Shown here: positions 5,192 through 12,804 of the stretch, one piece after another | Layout of the letters: each line of letters starts with the position of its first letter | Position numbering within the stretch: the first letter of the stretch is position 1 | Origin: Actinomycetes bacterium | Lineage (GTDB): Bacteria; Actinomycetota; Actinomycetes; Propionibacteriales; Propionibacteriaceae | Direction: 5' to 3' | NCBI GenBank assembly: GCA_023436925.1 | Contig: JAEZHJ010000078.1 | Coordinates: 1-12,823 of the forward strand | DNA length: 12,823 bases | Notes under the pieces: model-generated | The model's database searches: none | What the model was told of the DNA's origin: nothing | Seen by the model: only the letters and a program-made list of their open reading frames with translations | Made by a program: the position numbers and the translations under genes

Positions 5192-6370
5192 CTAGGCGGT
5201 CACCGCCTCGACCGCGCTCAGGGTGAGGGCGCCGGCAGCGGGGAGCGTTCCGAGGTCCTCGACCGGTACGCCCAGGTCGCGGTAAGCATGCTTGAGCCCC
5301 TCCGCCACCGCCCCGGCGGCGCCGGAGAAGTCTCCGAGCCGGGCACCGACGATCTGGGGTGCCATCCGCAGGGTGGCGCGCAGGCCGTCTCGGTAGCGGT
5401 CGATGTCGGCGATGAGGGACTGCCCGACCCGGCCGCCGAGGATGATGCACTGCGGCTCGCAGGAGACCGTCGCCGCGGTCAGGACGATGAGCATCGCCTG
5501 GTCGAACTGCGCCCGTAGCTGGGCGATCCTGGGCAACGGGTCCAGTTGGAACAGCTCGGCGGGGTCGGCGAGCTCGACCCCGGCCTCCTCGGCCCGGCGA
5601 AGGATCCCGGGACCGGTCACCATGTGCTCGAGCCGCGCGCCGAGCGGGCCGACCGGGAGTTGGCCAAACTCCCCGACCAACCCGTGTTCACCCCGAAGCA
5701 CCTGCCGGTCGATCGCGAGGCCGACGCCGAGGCCGGTGCCGATCGTGAGCATCGCTGCTGTCGACGAGCCGTGCGCGGCACCGAAGTGCAGTTCCCCGAG
5801 GAGCGCGTAGTTGGCGTCGTTGTCGAGGGAGAGGGGTTTGGCGAGCCGGTCGCGCAGGCACGCCAGGAAGACGGGGTCCTCGACCTGCGGGAGGTTGGGG
5901 GCGTTGGAGATGACCGCGTCCGCGGTGCGGACGGCACCGGGGACGCCCAGGCAGACCCGCGACACGCTCGGCCACACCGACCGTGCGGCGGTCTCGATCC
6001 CGTGCGCCAGCCAGTCCGCGAGCTCCTCGGCGCTCGCCTCGCGCCTGGTCGGGAACCGGGTGGCGACCAGCGGCCGTCCAGAGAGGTCGGCGACGACGAT
6101 CCGGGTGTTGGTGGCGCCGAGGTCCACCCCAGCGACGTGGGTTCGCCCCGCGACCACATCGAGCAGCACCGGTCGCCGGCCCCTCGTCTCGACTCGAAGT
6201 TCGCGGTCCTCTCGGACGATCCCGTCCAGGATCAGCTGTTCGACGACCCGGCTGACGGTGGCGGGCGAGATTCCGGTGCCGGTCGCGATGTCGCGTCGGC
6301 TCACCGGACGGCGGCGTAGCAGGTCGCTCAGGATGGCACTGCGGTGGAGCTCCTTCATGCCGCTGACCAT
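5192..6370 (-). CDS. ROK family transcriptional regulator of the sugar operon
   Basis: This 392-residue protein has the NagC/XylR-type ROK repressor layout. An N-terminal winged helix-turn-helix (about residues 10-62) includes VSRRDIATGTGISPATVSRVVEQLILDG. A sugar-kinase-like domain follows, with GVDLGATNTR (81-90), SLDNDANYALLGE (181-193) and IGTGLGVGL (210-218). The usual ROK zinc motif (GHxxV... CxCGxxGC) is missing: the corresponding stretch GEFGQLPVGPLGARLEHM (233-250) has Q in place of the His and no cysteines. The ATG at 6370 follows GGAGG by 8 nt. It is divergent from the kinase-transporter operon, the usual position of a local repressor whose ligand is the transported sugar or its phosphate. 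Repressor action and autoregulation are inferred. Confidence 0.92.
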   Translation of the reverse strand: MVSGMKELHRSAILSDLLRRRPVSRRDIATGTGISPATVSRVVEQLILDGIVREDRELRVETRGRRPVLLDVVAGRTHVAGVDLGATNTRIVVADLSGRPLVATRFPTRREASAEELADWLAHGIETAARSVWPSVSRVCLGVPGAVRTADAVISNAPNLPQVEDPVFLACLRDRLAKPLSLDNDANYALLGELHFGAAHGSSTAAMLTIGTGLGVGLAIDRQVLRGEHGLVGEFGQLPVGPLGARLEHMVTGPGILRRAEEAGVELADPAELFQLDPLPRIAQLRAQFDQAMLIVLTAATVSCEPQCIILGGRVGQSLIADIDRYRDGLRATLRMAPQIVGARLGDFSGAAGAVAEGLKHAYRDLGVPVEDLGTLPAAGALTLSAVEAVTA

Positions 6371-6387
6371 CCCTGCAACCTCCGATT

Positions 6388-6408
6388 TTGATTGCGGTTC
6401 GGTAACAA
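6388..6408. promoter_or_regulatory. Candidate ROK operator, repressor side
   Basis: The 21-bp element TTGATTGCGGTTCGGTAACAA has partial dyad symmetry (TTGnTnnCGnnnCGnnAnCAA). It lies 17 bp upstream of the ROK regulator start, just before its ribosome-binding site. Its left part, with one more T (TTTGATTGCGG, 6387-6397), recurs with one change at 6482-6492 in the operon promoter. Binding here would explain autoregulation. Confidence 0.45.
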
Positions 6409-6476
6409 AGATAAGGCATCGGCGCTGATCAGGCTAGATGTCGGCTTGCTCTGCGCTCCCGACCAGGCGCTTCCTC

Positions 6477-6506
6477 TTGTATTTGGTTGCGGGCTGAAAC
6501 TAGAGT
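6477..6506 (+). promoter_or_regulatory. Promoter of the sugar operon
   Basis: TTGTAT (6477-6482) and TAGAGT (6501-6506) are separated by 18 nt and match housekeeping-type hexamers reasonably well. Transcription would begin near 6513, giving a leader of about 25 nt to the kinase ATG at 6538. The second candidate operator lies between and over these hexamers. Confidence 0.55.
6482..6503. promoter_or_regulatory. Candidate ROK operator, operon side
   Basis: TTTGGTTGCGG (6482-6492) matches the repressor-side site in 10 of 11 positions, with weaker similarity continuing to 6503. It fills the spacer of the operon promoter and touches the -10, where a bound repressor would block RNA polymerase. The two sites are 95 bp apart. 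Confidence 0.45.
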
Positions 6507-6537
6507 CTCCTCGACATCGACCACCAGAGGACCCTGC

Positions 6538-7482
6538 ATGACCCACCCGCACGACCTTGTCGCCGGAATCGACCTTGGGGGCACCAAGTGCCTCGGCGTG
6601 TTGGCCACACCGGCCGGGCAGGTCATCGCTGAGCGGCAGTTCCCGGTCGCCGAGGCGGGCGGTGCCGCGCAGGCCCTGACCCGGGCCACCCGAGAGCTGG
6701 TCGCGCTGGCGGAGGCGGATCGCGCCTCGATCGCAGGGTTCGGGATCGGCGTCCCGGCTGTGATCGACCCGACCAGTGGGCACGCGGTCCGCGCACCCCA
6801 CGCCGGCTGGGACGGCTTCGACCTCCAGGACCACCTGAAGGGCCTGCCGGCTCCGCACTGGATTGAGAATGACGTCAACCTGGCTGCCCTCGGGGAGGGC
6901 ATGAGCGGTCGAGCGCGCGGTGTCGCCGACTATGCCGTCATCGCCGTCGGGACCGGACTGGGTGGCGCGATCGTCAGTGGCGGTCGGCTGCTGCGGGGGA
7001 GCCACGGCGCCGCCGGAGAACTGGGCGGCCTGCCCGGCCTCGACCCACAGCTGCCCGGCTCCGACCTTGAGCAGACCCTTTCCGGCGCCGCGATCGCGAC
7101 CCGGGTGGCCACCTACCTGGCCGATCACCCGGCGGCCACCGCCGAACTGGCCTCCGCCGATGCCCGGGCAGTCTTTGAGGCCGCCGCGAACGGATCGGCT
7201 GCCGGGGCTGACCTGCTCGCCCCCGTCCTGCAGGCACTCGCCGCCAGTATCAGCGCGCTGAGCGCCGTGGTCGACCCCGCCCTGGTCATCCTGGACGGCT
7301 CGGTCGGTCGCGGACTGGCACCCTTCCTGCCGCGCGTCCTCGACCTGGTCGGACGGATCACCCCCTGCCCGCCGGAGGTCGTGGTCTCCGACCTCGAGCC
7401 CAGCGCCACCGCGATCGGTGCGGTTCGCCTCGCGCTCCAGAACCTCCCCCTCAGCCCGAACCGTGAAGAAGGAGCTCACTGA
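6538..7482 (+). CDS. ROK family sugar kinase
   Basis: This 314-residue protein has the ROK kinase fold without a DNA-binding domain. AGIDLGGTKCLGVL near residues 9-22 is the phosphate loop. WIENDVNLAALGE (108-120) carries the catalytic Asp at D112, and VGTGLGGAI (137-145) is the second phosphate motif. VILDGSVGRGL near the C-terminus is the adenosine-site loop. It presumably phosphorylates the sugar brought in by the adjacent transporter. The canonical ROK zinc motif is missing: GELGGLPGLDPQ (160-171) has no His and no Cys cluster, so it belongs to a zinc-less branch and substrate prediction is unsafe. ATG 6538 is chosen over the earlier in-frame start because CAGAGG lies 7 nt upstream and the longer form would include the promoter. 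Its TGA overlaps the permease ATG by one base. Confidence 0.9.
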   Translation: MTHPHDLVAGIDLGGTKCLGVLATPAGQVIAERQFPVAEAGGAAQALTRATRELVALAEADRASIAGFGIGVPAVIDPTSGHAVRAPHAGWDGFDLQDHLKGLPAPHWIENDVNLAALGEGMSGRARGVADYAVIAVGTGLGGAIVSGGRLLRGSHGAAGELGGLPGLDPQLPGSDLEQTLSGAAIATRVATYLADHPAATAELASADARAVFEAAANGSAAGADLLAPVLQALAASISALSAVVDPALVILDGSVGRGLAPFLPRVLDLVGRITPCPPEVVVSDLEPSATAIGAVRLALQNLPLSPNREEGAH

Positions 7483-8453
7483 TGGCGGCTGCTGCCACGT
7501 CCTCGCCGTCGACGACGACCCGACTGCTGCACTGGGCCTCCCGGCGGGCCCTGCTGCTCATCTTCGTCGCGCTCGTGGCCGTCCTCTCCATCGCCTCACC
7601 GGGCTTCCGCTCGCCGGCGAACCTGGTCAACATCATCGAGCAGCAGTCGATCATCGGGATCGTCGCGTGCGGCATGCTGCTGATGATCCTGCTTGGCGGG
7701 TTCGACCTGTCGGTGGGCGCCGTGGGAGCCGCCAGTTCGGTGTTCGCCGCCTGGACGATGGGTCAGTTCGGGATCGTGCCGGGCATCCTCGCCGCCCTGG
7801 CGGTGGGCCTGGTGGTCGGCCTCGGCAACGGCTCCCTGATCGCCGGCATCGGCATCAACCCGTTCGTGGTGACGCTCGGCACACAGGTGCTCGTCACCGG
7901 CATCCTCTACGTGATGACCGACGCCGCGCCGGTGTACGGGGTGCCGGACGAGTTCACCGTCGTCGGGCTCGGGCGGCTCGGCCCGATCCCGGTGGCCGCC
8001 CTCATCTACGCGGTCGTCGTCGCGGCGGTGGCCCTCATGCTCAACACCTCGGTCTTCGGCCGGCACATCTACGCCGTCGGTGGCAACCTCGAGGCGTCCC
8101 GACTCGCCGGGATCAAGGTGAAGCGGGTCACGGTCATCGTCTACACCCTCGGCGCCCTCACCGCGTCGATCGGCGGCCTGATCCTGCTCGGCCAGACCTC
8201 CATCGGCCAGCCGGCATCCGCGACGGGCTGGCCGCTGTCGGCGATCGCCGCTGTCGCGATCGCCGGCGTGCCGCTCACCGGCGGGGTCGGCGGCGTCGGC
8301 AACGTCGTCGTCGGCACCCTGCTGCTCGGCGTCGTCTCCAATGCCCTCAACCAGTTCGGCATCTCGCCCTACTGGCAGCCCGCGATCACGGGCGCCGTCA
8401 TCATCGGCGCCGTCGCGATCGACACCCTGCAGCGGCGCCGCCGCGCAACCTGA
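7482..8453 (+). CDS. CUT2-type sugar ABC transporter permease
   Basis: This is a 323-residue polytopic membrane protein of the RbsC/BPD_transp_2 family. After a short cytoplasmic Ser/Thr-rich N-terminus come about nine to ten hydrophobic segments. GGFDLSVGAVGA is the family GGxDLSVG motif, and AVGGNLEASRLAGIKVKRV is the conserved cytoplasmic loop that contacts the ATPase. A single permease gene implies a homodimeric channel, as in ribose and xylose systems. Its ATG overlaps the kinase stop codon (TGATG), with GAAGGAG upstream, suggesting translational coupling. The order kinase-permease-binding protein-ATPase differs from the E. coli rbs order. The substrate cannot be told from this sequence. 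Confidence 0.93.
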   Translation: MAAAATSSPSTTTRLLHWASRRALLLIFVALVAVLSIASPGFRSPANLVNIIEQQSIIGIVACGMLLMILLGGFDLSVGAVGAASSVFAAWTMGQFGIVPGILAALAVGLVVGLGNGSLIAGIGINPFVVTLGTQVLVTGILYVMTDAAPVYGVPDEFTVVGLGRLGPIPVAALIYAVVVAAVALMLNTSVFGRHIYAVGGNLEASRLAGIKVKRVTVIVYTLGALTASIGGLILLGQTSIGQPASATGWPLSAIAAVAIAGVPLTGGVGGVGNVVVGTLLLGVVSNALNQFGISPYWQPAITGAVIIGAVAIDTLQRRRRAT

Positions 8454-8492
8454 TTTCCCGCCCCAGCCACAACAAACCCAACGGAGGAACCC

Positions 8493-9485
8493 ATGAGGCA
8501 CCGCACCCGACGAGCCCTGGTGGCCGCAACCCTCGCGGCCGGCCTTTTGCTGACGGCGTGTTCGCCGTCCGCGCCAGCTGCACCTGAGCCGACCGACTCA
8601 GCTGCACCGGCTGCCGAGATCACCATCGGCTCGATGATCTGGAACACCTCGGTCCCGTTCTACTCCAACTTCATCAAGGGCCAGCAGGAGACCGCCGAGG
8701 CGCTGGGCGTGAAGCTGACCATCGTCGACGGCAAGGGCGACATCGGCACCGAGGTCGCCGGCATCCAGCAGCTCATCGCCCAGGGCGTCGACGCCATCCT
8801 GGTGACGCCGTCGGATGCCAAGGGCATCGTGCCGGCGGTCAAGAAGGCCAACGAGGCCGGGATCCCGGTGTTCGCCGTGAACAACCGTGCTGACGACGAG
8901 GCCGCCGAGATCGTCACCTTCATCGGTGCCGACGATGTGGAGTTCGGACGCCAGCAGGCGAAGCTGGTCGCCGAGACCCTCACCGACGGCGGCAAGATCG
9001 CCTACATGATGGGTGCGCTGGGCACGTCCGCCCAGCTGCTGCGCAAGCAGGGCTTCGACGAGGTCATGGCCGGCTACCCGAACATCGAGGTGGTCGCCGA
9101 GCAGACCGCGAACTGGGACGCCGCCAAGGCGCTGGCCCTGACGCAGGACTGGCTGGGCAAGTACGGTCCGGGTTCGCTGGACATGATCGTTGCGCAGGGC
9201 CCCGAAGCCGCCAACTCCGCCAAGTACGCGCGCGAGTCCGGCCGTGACGACGTCCTGTTCGTGGTGGGCGACTACCCCGCAGAGGTGCGCCAGGGGATCC
9301 TGGACGGCTACATCTACGGCACGGTCAACCAGGATCCGCGTCCCCAGGGCGAGCGCTCGGTTGAGGCCGCGGTCCAGTGGGTGAAGGGTGAGAAGGACAA
9401 GGTCAGCCAGCCGAACGAGTTCCTCGAGCTGCCGATCGTGACCAAGGACAACGTCGCCGACCACCCCGCCGCCTGGGGCGCATAG
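8493..9485 (+). CDS. CUT2-type sugar-binding lipoprotein
   Basis: This 330-residue protein has a twin-arginine-like basic start and a lipoprotein signal ending in LLTAC (Cys23 as the lipidated residue). A Ser/Pro/Ala-rich tether to about residue 42 precedes a periplasmic-binding fold of type 1 (RbsB-like, Peripla_BP_4). Typical blocks are IQQLIAQGVDAILVTPSDAK, AVKKANEAGIPVFAVNNRAD, the hinge-region GADDVEFGRQQAKLV, MMGALGTSAQLLRKQGF and GILDGYIYGTVNQDPRPQG. It captures the sugar outside the membrane and delivers it to the adjacent permease. GGAGG precedes the ATG. A 39-nt gap without hairpin separates it from the permease gene and 6 nt from the ATPase gene. Confidence 0.93.
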   Translation: MRHRTRRALVAATLAAGLLLTACSPSAPAAPEPTDSAAPAAEITIGSMIWNTSVPFYSNFIKGQQETAEALGVKLTIVDGKGDIGTEVAGIQQLIAQGVDAILVTPSDAKGIVPAVKKANEAGIPVFAVNNRADDEAAEIVTFIGADDVEFGRQQAKLVAETLTDGGKIAYMMGALGTSAQLLRKQGFDEVMAGYPNIEVVAEQTANWDAAKALALTQDWLGKYGPGSLDMIVAQGPEAANSAKYARESGRDDVLFVVGDYPAEVRQGILDGYIYGTVNQDPRPQGERSVEAAVQWVKGEKDKVSQPNEFLELPIVTKDNVADHPAAWGA

Positions 9486-9491
9486 GTAGCG

Positions 9492-11012
9492 ATGATGGCA
9501 GGTGTGACAGTCACCACCACACCGTTGGTGGCGATGCGAGGGATCTCGAAGTCCTTCTTCGGCAACGAGGTGCTGCACGGCGTCGATTTCGCGATCCGTG
9601 CCGGACGGGTTCATGGACTGGTGGGCCACAACGGTGCCGGCAAGTCCACGTTGATGAAGACCCTCGCCGGGCTGTACACCGACTACGCGGGGGAGGTGGA
9701 GCTGGACGGTCGCCCCGTCCAGCTCACCTCCCCGGCCGCCAGCCTCGACGCGGGGATCGCGGTGATCTACCAGGAGTTCGCGCTGGTCCCCGAGTTCACC
9801 GTCGCGGCCAACCTGGCCCTCGGCCGGGAGAGCCACACCTCGCTACGCACGATTCGCAATTCGGTGATTCGGCGAGACGCCGAGGAGTTGCTCGCCGAGC
9901 TCGGCTTCGACCTGCCGATGGACGTCCCGGTCAGGCAACTGTCGGTGGCGCACCAGCAGCTCACCGAGATCGCCAAGGCGCTGGGCCGGGACGCCCGCGT
10001 GCTGGTCATGGACGAGCCGACCGCCCGGCTGGCGCCGGCGGAGCGGCAGGCACTGTTCGCGGTGACCCGGAAGCTCGCGGCGCGGGGCGTGGGGATCGTC
10101 TACATCTCCCACTTCCTCGATGAGGTGCTGGAGATCGCCGACGAGATCACCGTGCTGCGCGACGGCGACGTCGTCACCCATGCGCCGGCGGAGGAGTTCA
10201 CGCTGACGGCACTGTCGCGCGCCATCGTGGGCGAGGCCGGCGGTGACACGAGCCGGGTCGAGCGGGAGTCCGCATCCCGCGCGGACACGGCCGTCGTGGT
10301 CAGGCTCGACGAGTTCGCGGCGCTCGGTCGGCCGGCGTCCTCACTCGAACTCCGCGCCGGTGAGATCGTCGGCCTGGCCGGCCTGGTCGGCTCCGGCCGG
10401 ACCAGCCTCGTCGAGGCAGTCTGTGGGGCGCGGCCGCATCAGGGCACGCTCGAGGTCGAGGGTCGCCGGGTTGCCTTCGGCTCGCCCGCGCAGGCCGCCG
10501 ACGCCGGAGTCGTACTCGTGCCGGAGGACCGCAAGAACCGCGGGTTGGTCCTCACCAGCCCGGTCTCGGAGAACATCACGCTGACCGCGCTCGCCAGGCT
10601 GCTCGCCCGGCTGGGGTTCGTCCGGGCCGGGGAGCAACGACGGACGGTGGACGAGGCGGTGACCCGCTTCAACATCCGGGGCACCGACCGCGGCAGGGCC
10701 GCCGCCCACTCCTTGTCGGGCGGCAACCAGCAGAAGGTGCTGATCGCACGGGTCGCCGCTGCGCGTCCGCGCGTGCTCATCCTCGACCAGCCGACCGCGG
10801 GGGTCGACATCGGCGCCAAGGCCGACATCTACCGCCACATCTTCGCCCTGGCAGCCGAGGGAGTCGCGTGCATCGTGGTCTCCGATGAGCTGGAGGAGCT
10901 CCTCACCCTGGCCGACCGGATCGCGGTGGTGCGCGGGGGCAGGATCACGAGCACCGAGGTGGCGGCGGCGTTGACGCCGAGTCGCCTGCTGGAGTTGATG
11001 AGTCAGAGTTGA
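9492..11012 (+). CDS. RbsA-type tandem ABC ATPase of the sugar transporter
   Basis: The 506-residue protein carries two fused nucleotide-binding domains. NBD1 has Walker A GHNGAGKST (45-53), the Q-loop YQE (93-95), signature LSVAHQQ (150-156), Walker B VLVMDEPT (170-177) and switch SH (206-207), and looks catalytically competent. NBD2 has the family-typical degenerate Walker A GLVGSGRTS (297-305, Arg in place of Lys), signature LSGGNQQ (408-414) and Walker B VLILDQPT (428-435). In this last motif the expected catalytic Glu is Gln433, which is unusual. It powers the permease by ATP hydrolysis at the inner face. Start choice is uncertain: ATG 9492, ATG 9495 and GTG 9504 are adjacent, and only a weak AGGT precedes the first, so coupling to the upstream stop 6 nt away is likely. 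Confidence 0.92.
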   Translation: MMAGVTVTTTPLVAMRGISKSFFGNEVLHGVDFAIRAGRVHGLVGHNGAGKSTLMKTLAGLYTDYAGEVELDGRPVQLTSPAASLDAGIAVIYQEFALVPEFTVAANLALGRESHTSLRTIRNSVIRRDAEELLAELGFDLPMDVPVRQLSVAHQQLTEIAKALGRDARVLVMDEPTARLAPAERQALFAVTRKLAARGVGIVYISHFLDEVLEIADEITVLRDGDVVTHAPAEEFTLTALSRAIVGEAGGDTSRVERESASRADTAVVVRLDEFAALGRPASSLELRAGEIVGLAGLVGSGRTSLVEAVCGARPHQGTLEVEGRRVAFGSPAQAADAGVVLVPEDRKNRGLVLTSPVSENITLTALARLLARLGFVRAGEQRRTVDEAVTRFNIRGTDRGRAAAHSLSGGNQQKVLIARVAAARPRVLILDQPTAGVDIGAKADIYRHIFALAAEGVACIVVSDELEELLTLADRIAVVRGGRITSTEVAAALTPSRLLELMSQS

Positions 11013-11053
11013 GCGGGCCACGCGGCCTGCGCTGAGCCGGGAAAGGCAAGGAC

Positions 11054-12175
11054 ATGAGCCCGATCGTTGGAGTGAAGGCGTACGGCTGGCAGTGGGCCGA
11101 CGAGCATGGTCTGAGCATGACGCAGGCCGCCGCCCGGATGGCTTCCCACGGCGTGGACTGGGCGCTCGTGCAGAACCTCATCGACCCCCTTCCGGGCAGC
11201 GCAGTGGCCCAGGTGCCGCCCGGGGGACGCTATGACGACGCCGCGTGGGTTGCCGAACTCCAGTCCCACGGTGTCCGCACCTACCAGTCGACAGCCGCCA
11301 CCTTCTCTCCTGACGACTTCGCCGCGCACCCCGACCTGCGGCCGGTGTCGGCGACGGGCGAGGTGTTCACCCCGTTCACCTGGTACTACGGGATCTGCCC
11401 GTCCTCGCCGGCCTATCTCGAGCGCAAGGCGGAACGGTTCGCCGAAGCCGTCGCTCGCACCCAGCCGGACGGTGTCTTCCTGTCCTTCCTGCGGTTCCCG
11501 GCCTTCTGGGAGATGTGGCTGCCGGAGACCCGGCGCAGCGAGATCGAGGAGTACTGCTTCTGCGACCGTTGCACCGGCTTGTTCGAGGAGCAGACCGGTC
11601 ACCAGTTGCCTTCGGGGGTGGCGGCGCGGGCCGCGGTTCTCACTCACGAACTGAGGTCGGCCTGGACCGACTTCAAGTGCGGACTGGTCGCCGGGATCGC
11701 CGGCCGGTTGCGCGCGGTCGCCCAGGAGGCGCGACCCGGCGTGGACGTCATCCTGAACAGCTTCGGGCTCGGACGACCCGATTTCGGCAACGCCGTGGAG
11801 GAGGTCCTCGCGCAGCGCTTCTCCGACCTCGACCCGGTGATCGACCACTACGAGTTGATGTTCTACTTCCAGATCCAGAAGCGGGATCCGTCCACCTGGA
11901 TTCCGGCCCGGGTCAACGAGGTGCGCGAGCAGACCGCGCGGACGGTCCTCGCCTGCCTGCAGGGGGGTGCCGAGTACCTCGAGGACGTCTACCGTCCGGG
12001 CGGACGCAAGCGCGAGATCACGCCCCAGGACTGGCGGGATGCGCTCACCGCGGTGGCGACCAGCCAGGCCGACGGCGTGATGATCTACTCCTGGCGGGAC
12101 CTCCTCGCAGACGAAGCCCAGGGGGGAGCCCGGGTCCGCGATCTCCTCGCCTACAAGGCCGGGGAACTCGACTAG
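11054..12175 (+). CDS. Cytoplasmic TIM-barrel protein, putative glycoside hydrolase-like
   Basis: The family of this 373-residue protein is not securely recognised. It reads like a (beta/alpha)8 barrel: strand-like segments at IVGVKAYGWQ, DWALVQNLID, VRTYQSTAATF, DGVFLSFLRFP, VDVILNSFGLG, IDHYELMFYFQ, RTVLACLQGG and DGVMIYSWRDLL alternate with amphipathic helices. YYGICPSSPAYLERKAERFAEAV followed by EYCFCDRCTGLFEEQTG (Cys168, Cys170, Cys173) resembles the ICPxxP and CxC..C patterns of uncharacterised glycosyl-hydrolase-like proteins. There is no signal peptide, so it would act on an imported substrate. AAGGCAAGGAC precedes the ATG, and the gene lies 41 nt after the ATPase gene without a terminator, so it is probably the last gene of the operon. 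A glycosidase, lyase or isomerase role is inference. Confidence 0.6.
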   Translation: MSPIVGVKAYGWQWADEHGLSMTQAAARMASHGVDWALVQNLIDPLPGSAVAQVPPGGRYDDAAWVAELQSHGVRTYQSTAATFSPDDFAAHPDLRPVSATGEVFTPFTWYYGICPSSPAYLERKAERFAEAVARTQPDGVFLSFLRFPAFWEMWLPETRRSEIEEYCFCDRCTGLFEEQTGHQLPSGVAARAAVLTHELRSAWTDFKCGLVAGIAGRLRAVAQEARPGVDVILNSFGLGRPDFGNAVEEVLAQRFSDLDPVIDHYELMFYFQIQKRDPSTWIPARVNEVREQTARTVLACLQGGAEYLEDVYRPGGRKREITPQDWRDALTAVATSQADGVMIYSWRDLLADEAQGGARVRDLLAYKAGELD

Positions 12176-12804
12176 GGCACCAGATCCTCGACGAGCTGGA
12201 TCACGAGGTCGGCGGGTGCGCTGTTGGCCTTGATCCGGCGGGCGTTGGGTTCGTCGACGGTGGCGACCCAGTCGGCGGCGGACTGCGGTGATCTGCCGAA
12301 GCGGACGTGGCGCGCGAGCAGGCGGGCTCTGCGCAGCTCCGGATCAACCTCGATCGACCAGGCCTCGTCCAGACGGGTGCGCGTCCCACGCCATTCGCCC
12401 TGGTCCAGCAGCAGGTAGTTGCCCTCGACCACGACGATGTCCTGGTTCGGCTGCACACCGCCACCGGCGGCGATGGGTTCCTCAAGGCTGCGGTCGAACA
12501 CCGGGAAGTAGACCACCTGGTCGGTCTCGTTGTGCACTCGGTCGAGCAGCTGGTTCAGGCCCGCGGCATCGAAGGTCTCGGGCGCGCCCTTGCGGTCGCT
12601 CAGTCCCAGCTCGTCGAGCACCCGCTGGGACAGGTGGTAGCCGTCCATCGGGATCAGCACCGCGCGGGCTCCCAGAGCCGCGACGAGAGCCTCGGCGAGG
12701 GTCGACTTTCCGGCGCCCGGGGCACCGACGATGCCGATCACGACTCGGCGTCCGAGCCGATCGGCCAGCCCCCGGGCCCGCTCGCACAACAGGTTCAGGT
12801 CCAC
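12172..12804 (-). CDS. FrcK-like nucleoside/sugar P-loop kinase
   Basis: This 210-residue protein belongs to the phosphoribulokinase/uridine kinase superfamily, in the group called nucleoside/nucleotide kinase family or FrcK-like. It has the P-loop GAPGAGKST (27-35), MDGYHLS (53-59), RKGAPETFD (71-79), VFDRSLEEP (102-110) and VVVEGNYLLL (124-133). Members of this group occur beside CUT2 sugar transporters, for example the kinase of the rhizobial frcBCAK fructose system, so a role in phosphorylating a sugar or catabolite of this locus is plausible but not proven. It starts at GTG 12804, with GGAGGA 3 nt upstream on the minus strand. It converges on the TIM-barrel gene, and the two stop codons overlap within a single CTAG at 12172-12175. 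Its promoter lies at or beyond the window edge. Confidence 0.85.
   Translation of the reverse strand: MDLNLLCERARGLADRLGRRVVIGIVGAPGAGKSTLAEALVAALGARAVLIPMDGYHLSQRVLDELGLSDRKGAPETFDAAGLNQLLDRVHNETDQVVYFPVFDRSLEEPIAAGGGVQPNQDIVVVEGNYLLLDQGEWRGTRTRLDEAWSIEVDPELRRARLLARHVRFGRSPQSAADWVATVDEPNARRIKANSAPADLVIQLVEDLVP

Noticed and set aside
4995..5450. Upstream extension of the GroEL-apical-like gene through tRNA-Lys and into the ROK gene
   Set aside because: The extension would translate the complement of a tRNA gene and gives Arg/Pro-rich nonsense; the real start is at 4994-5033.
6355..7479. Long minus-strand frame opposite the ROK kinase
   Set aside because: Shadow of the kinase coding frame, with low-complexity Gly/Asp/Gln content and no motif.
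8574..8612. Repeated CAGCTGCACC and CTGAG/CTCAG dyad near the start of the binding-protein gene
   Set aside because: It lies in the Pro/Ala/Ser-rich tether after the lipobox, where low-complexity codons readily create such repeats.
8598..9836. Long minus-strand frame opposite the binding protein and ATPase genes
   Set aside because: It crosses two real genes and shows no recognisable domain.
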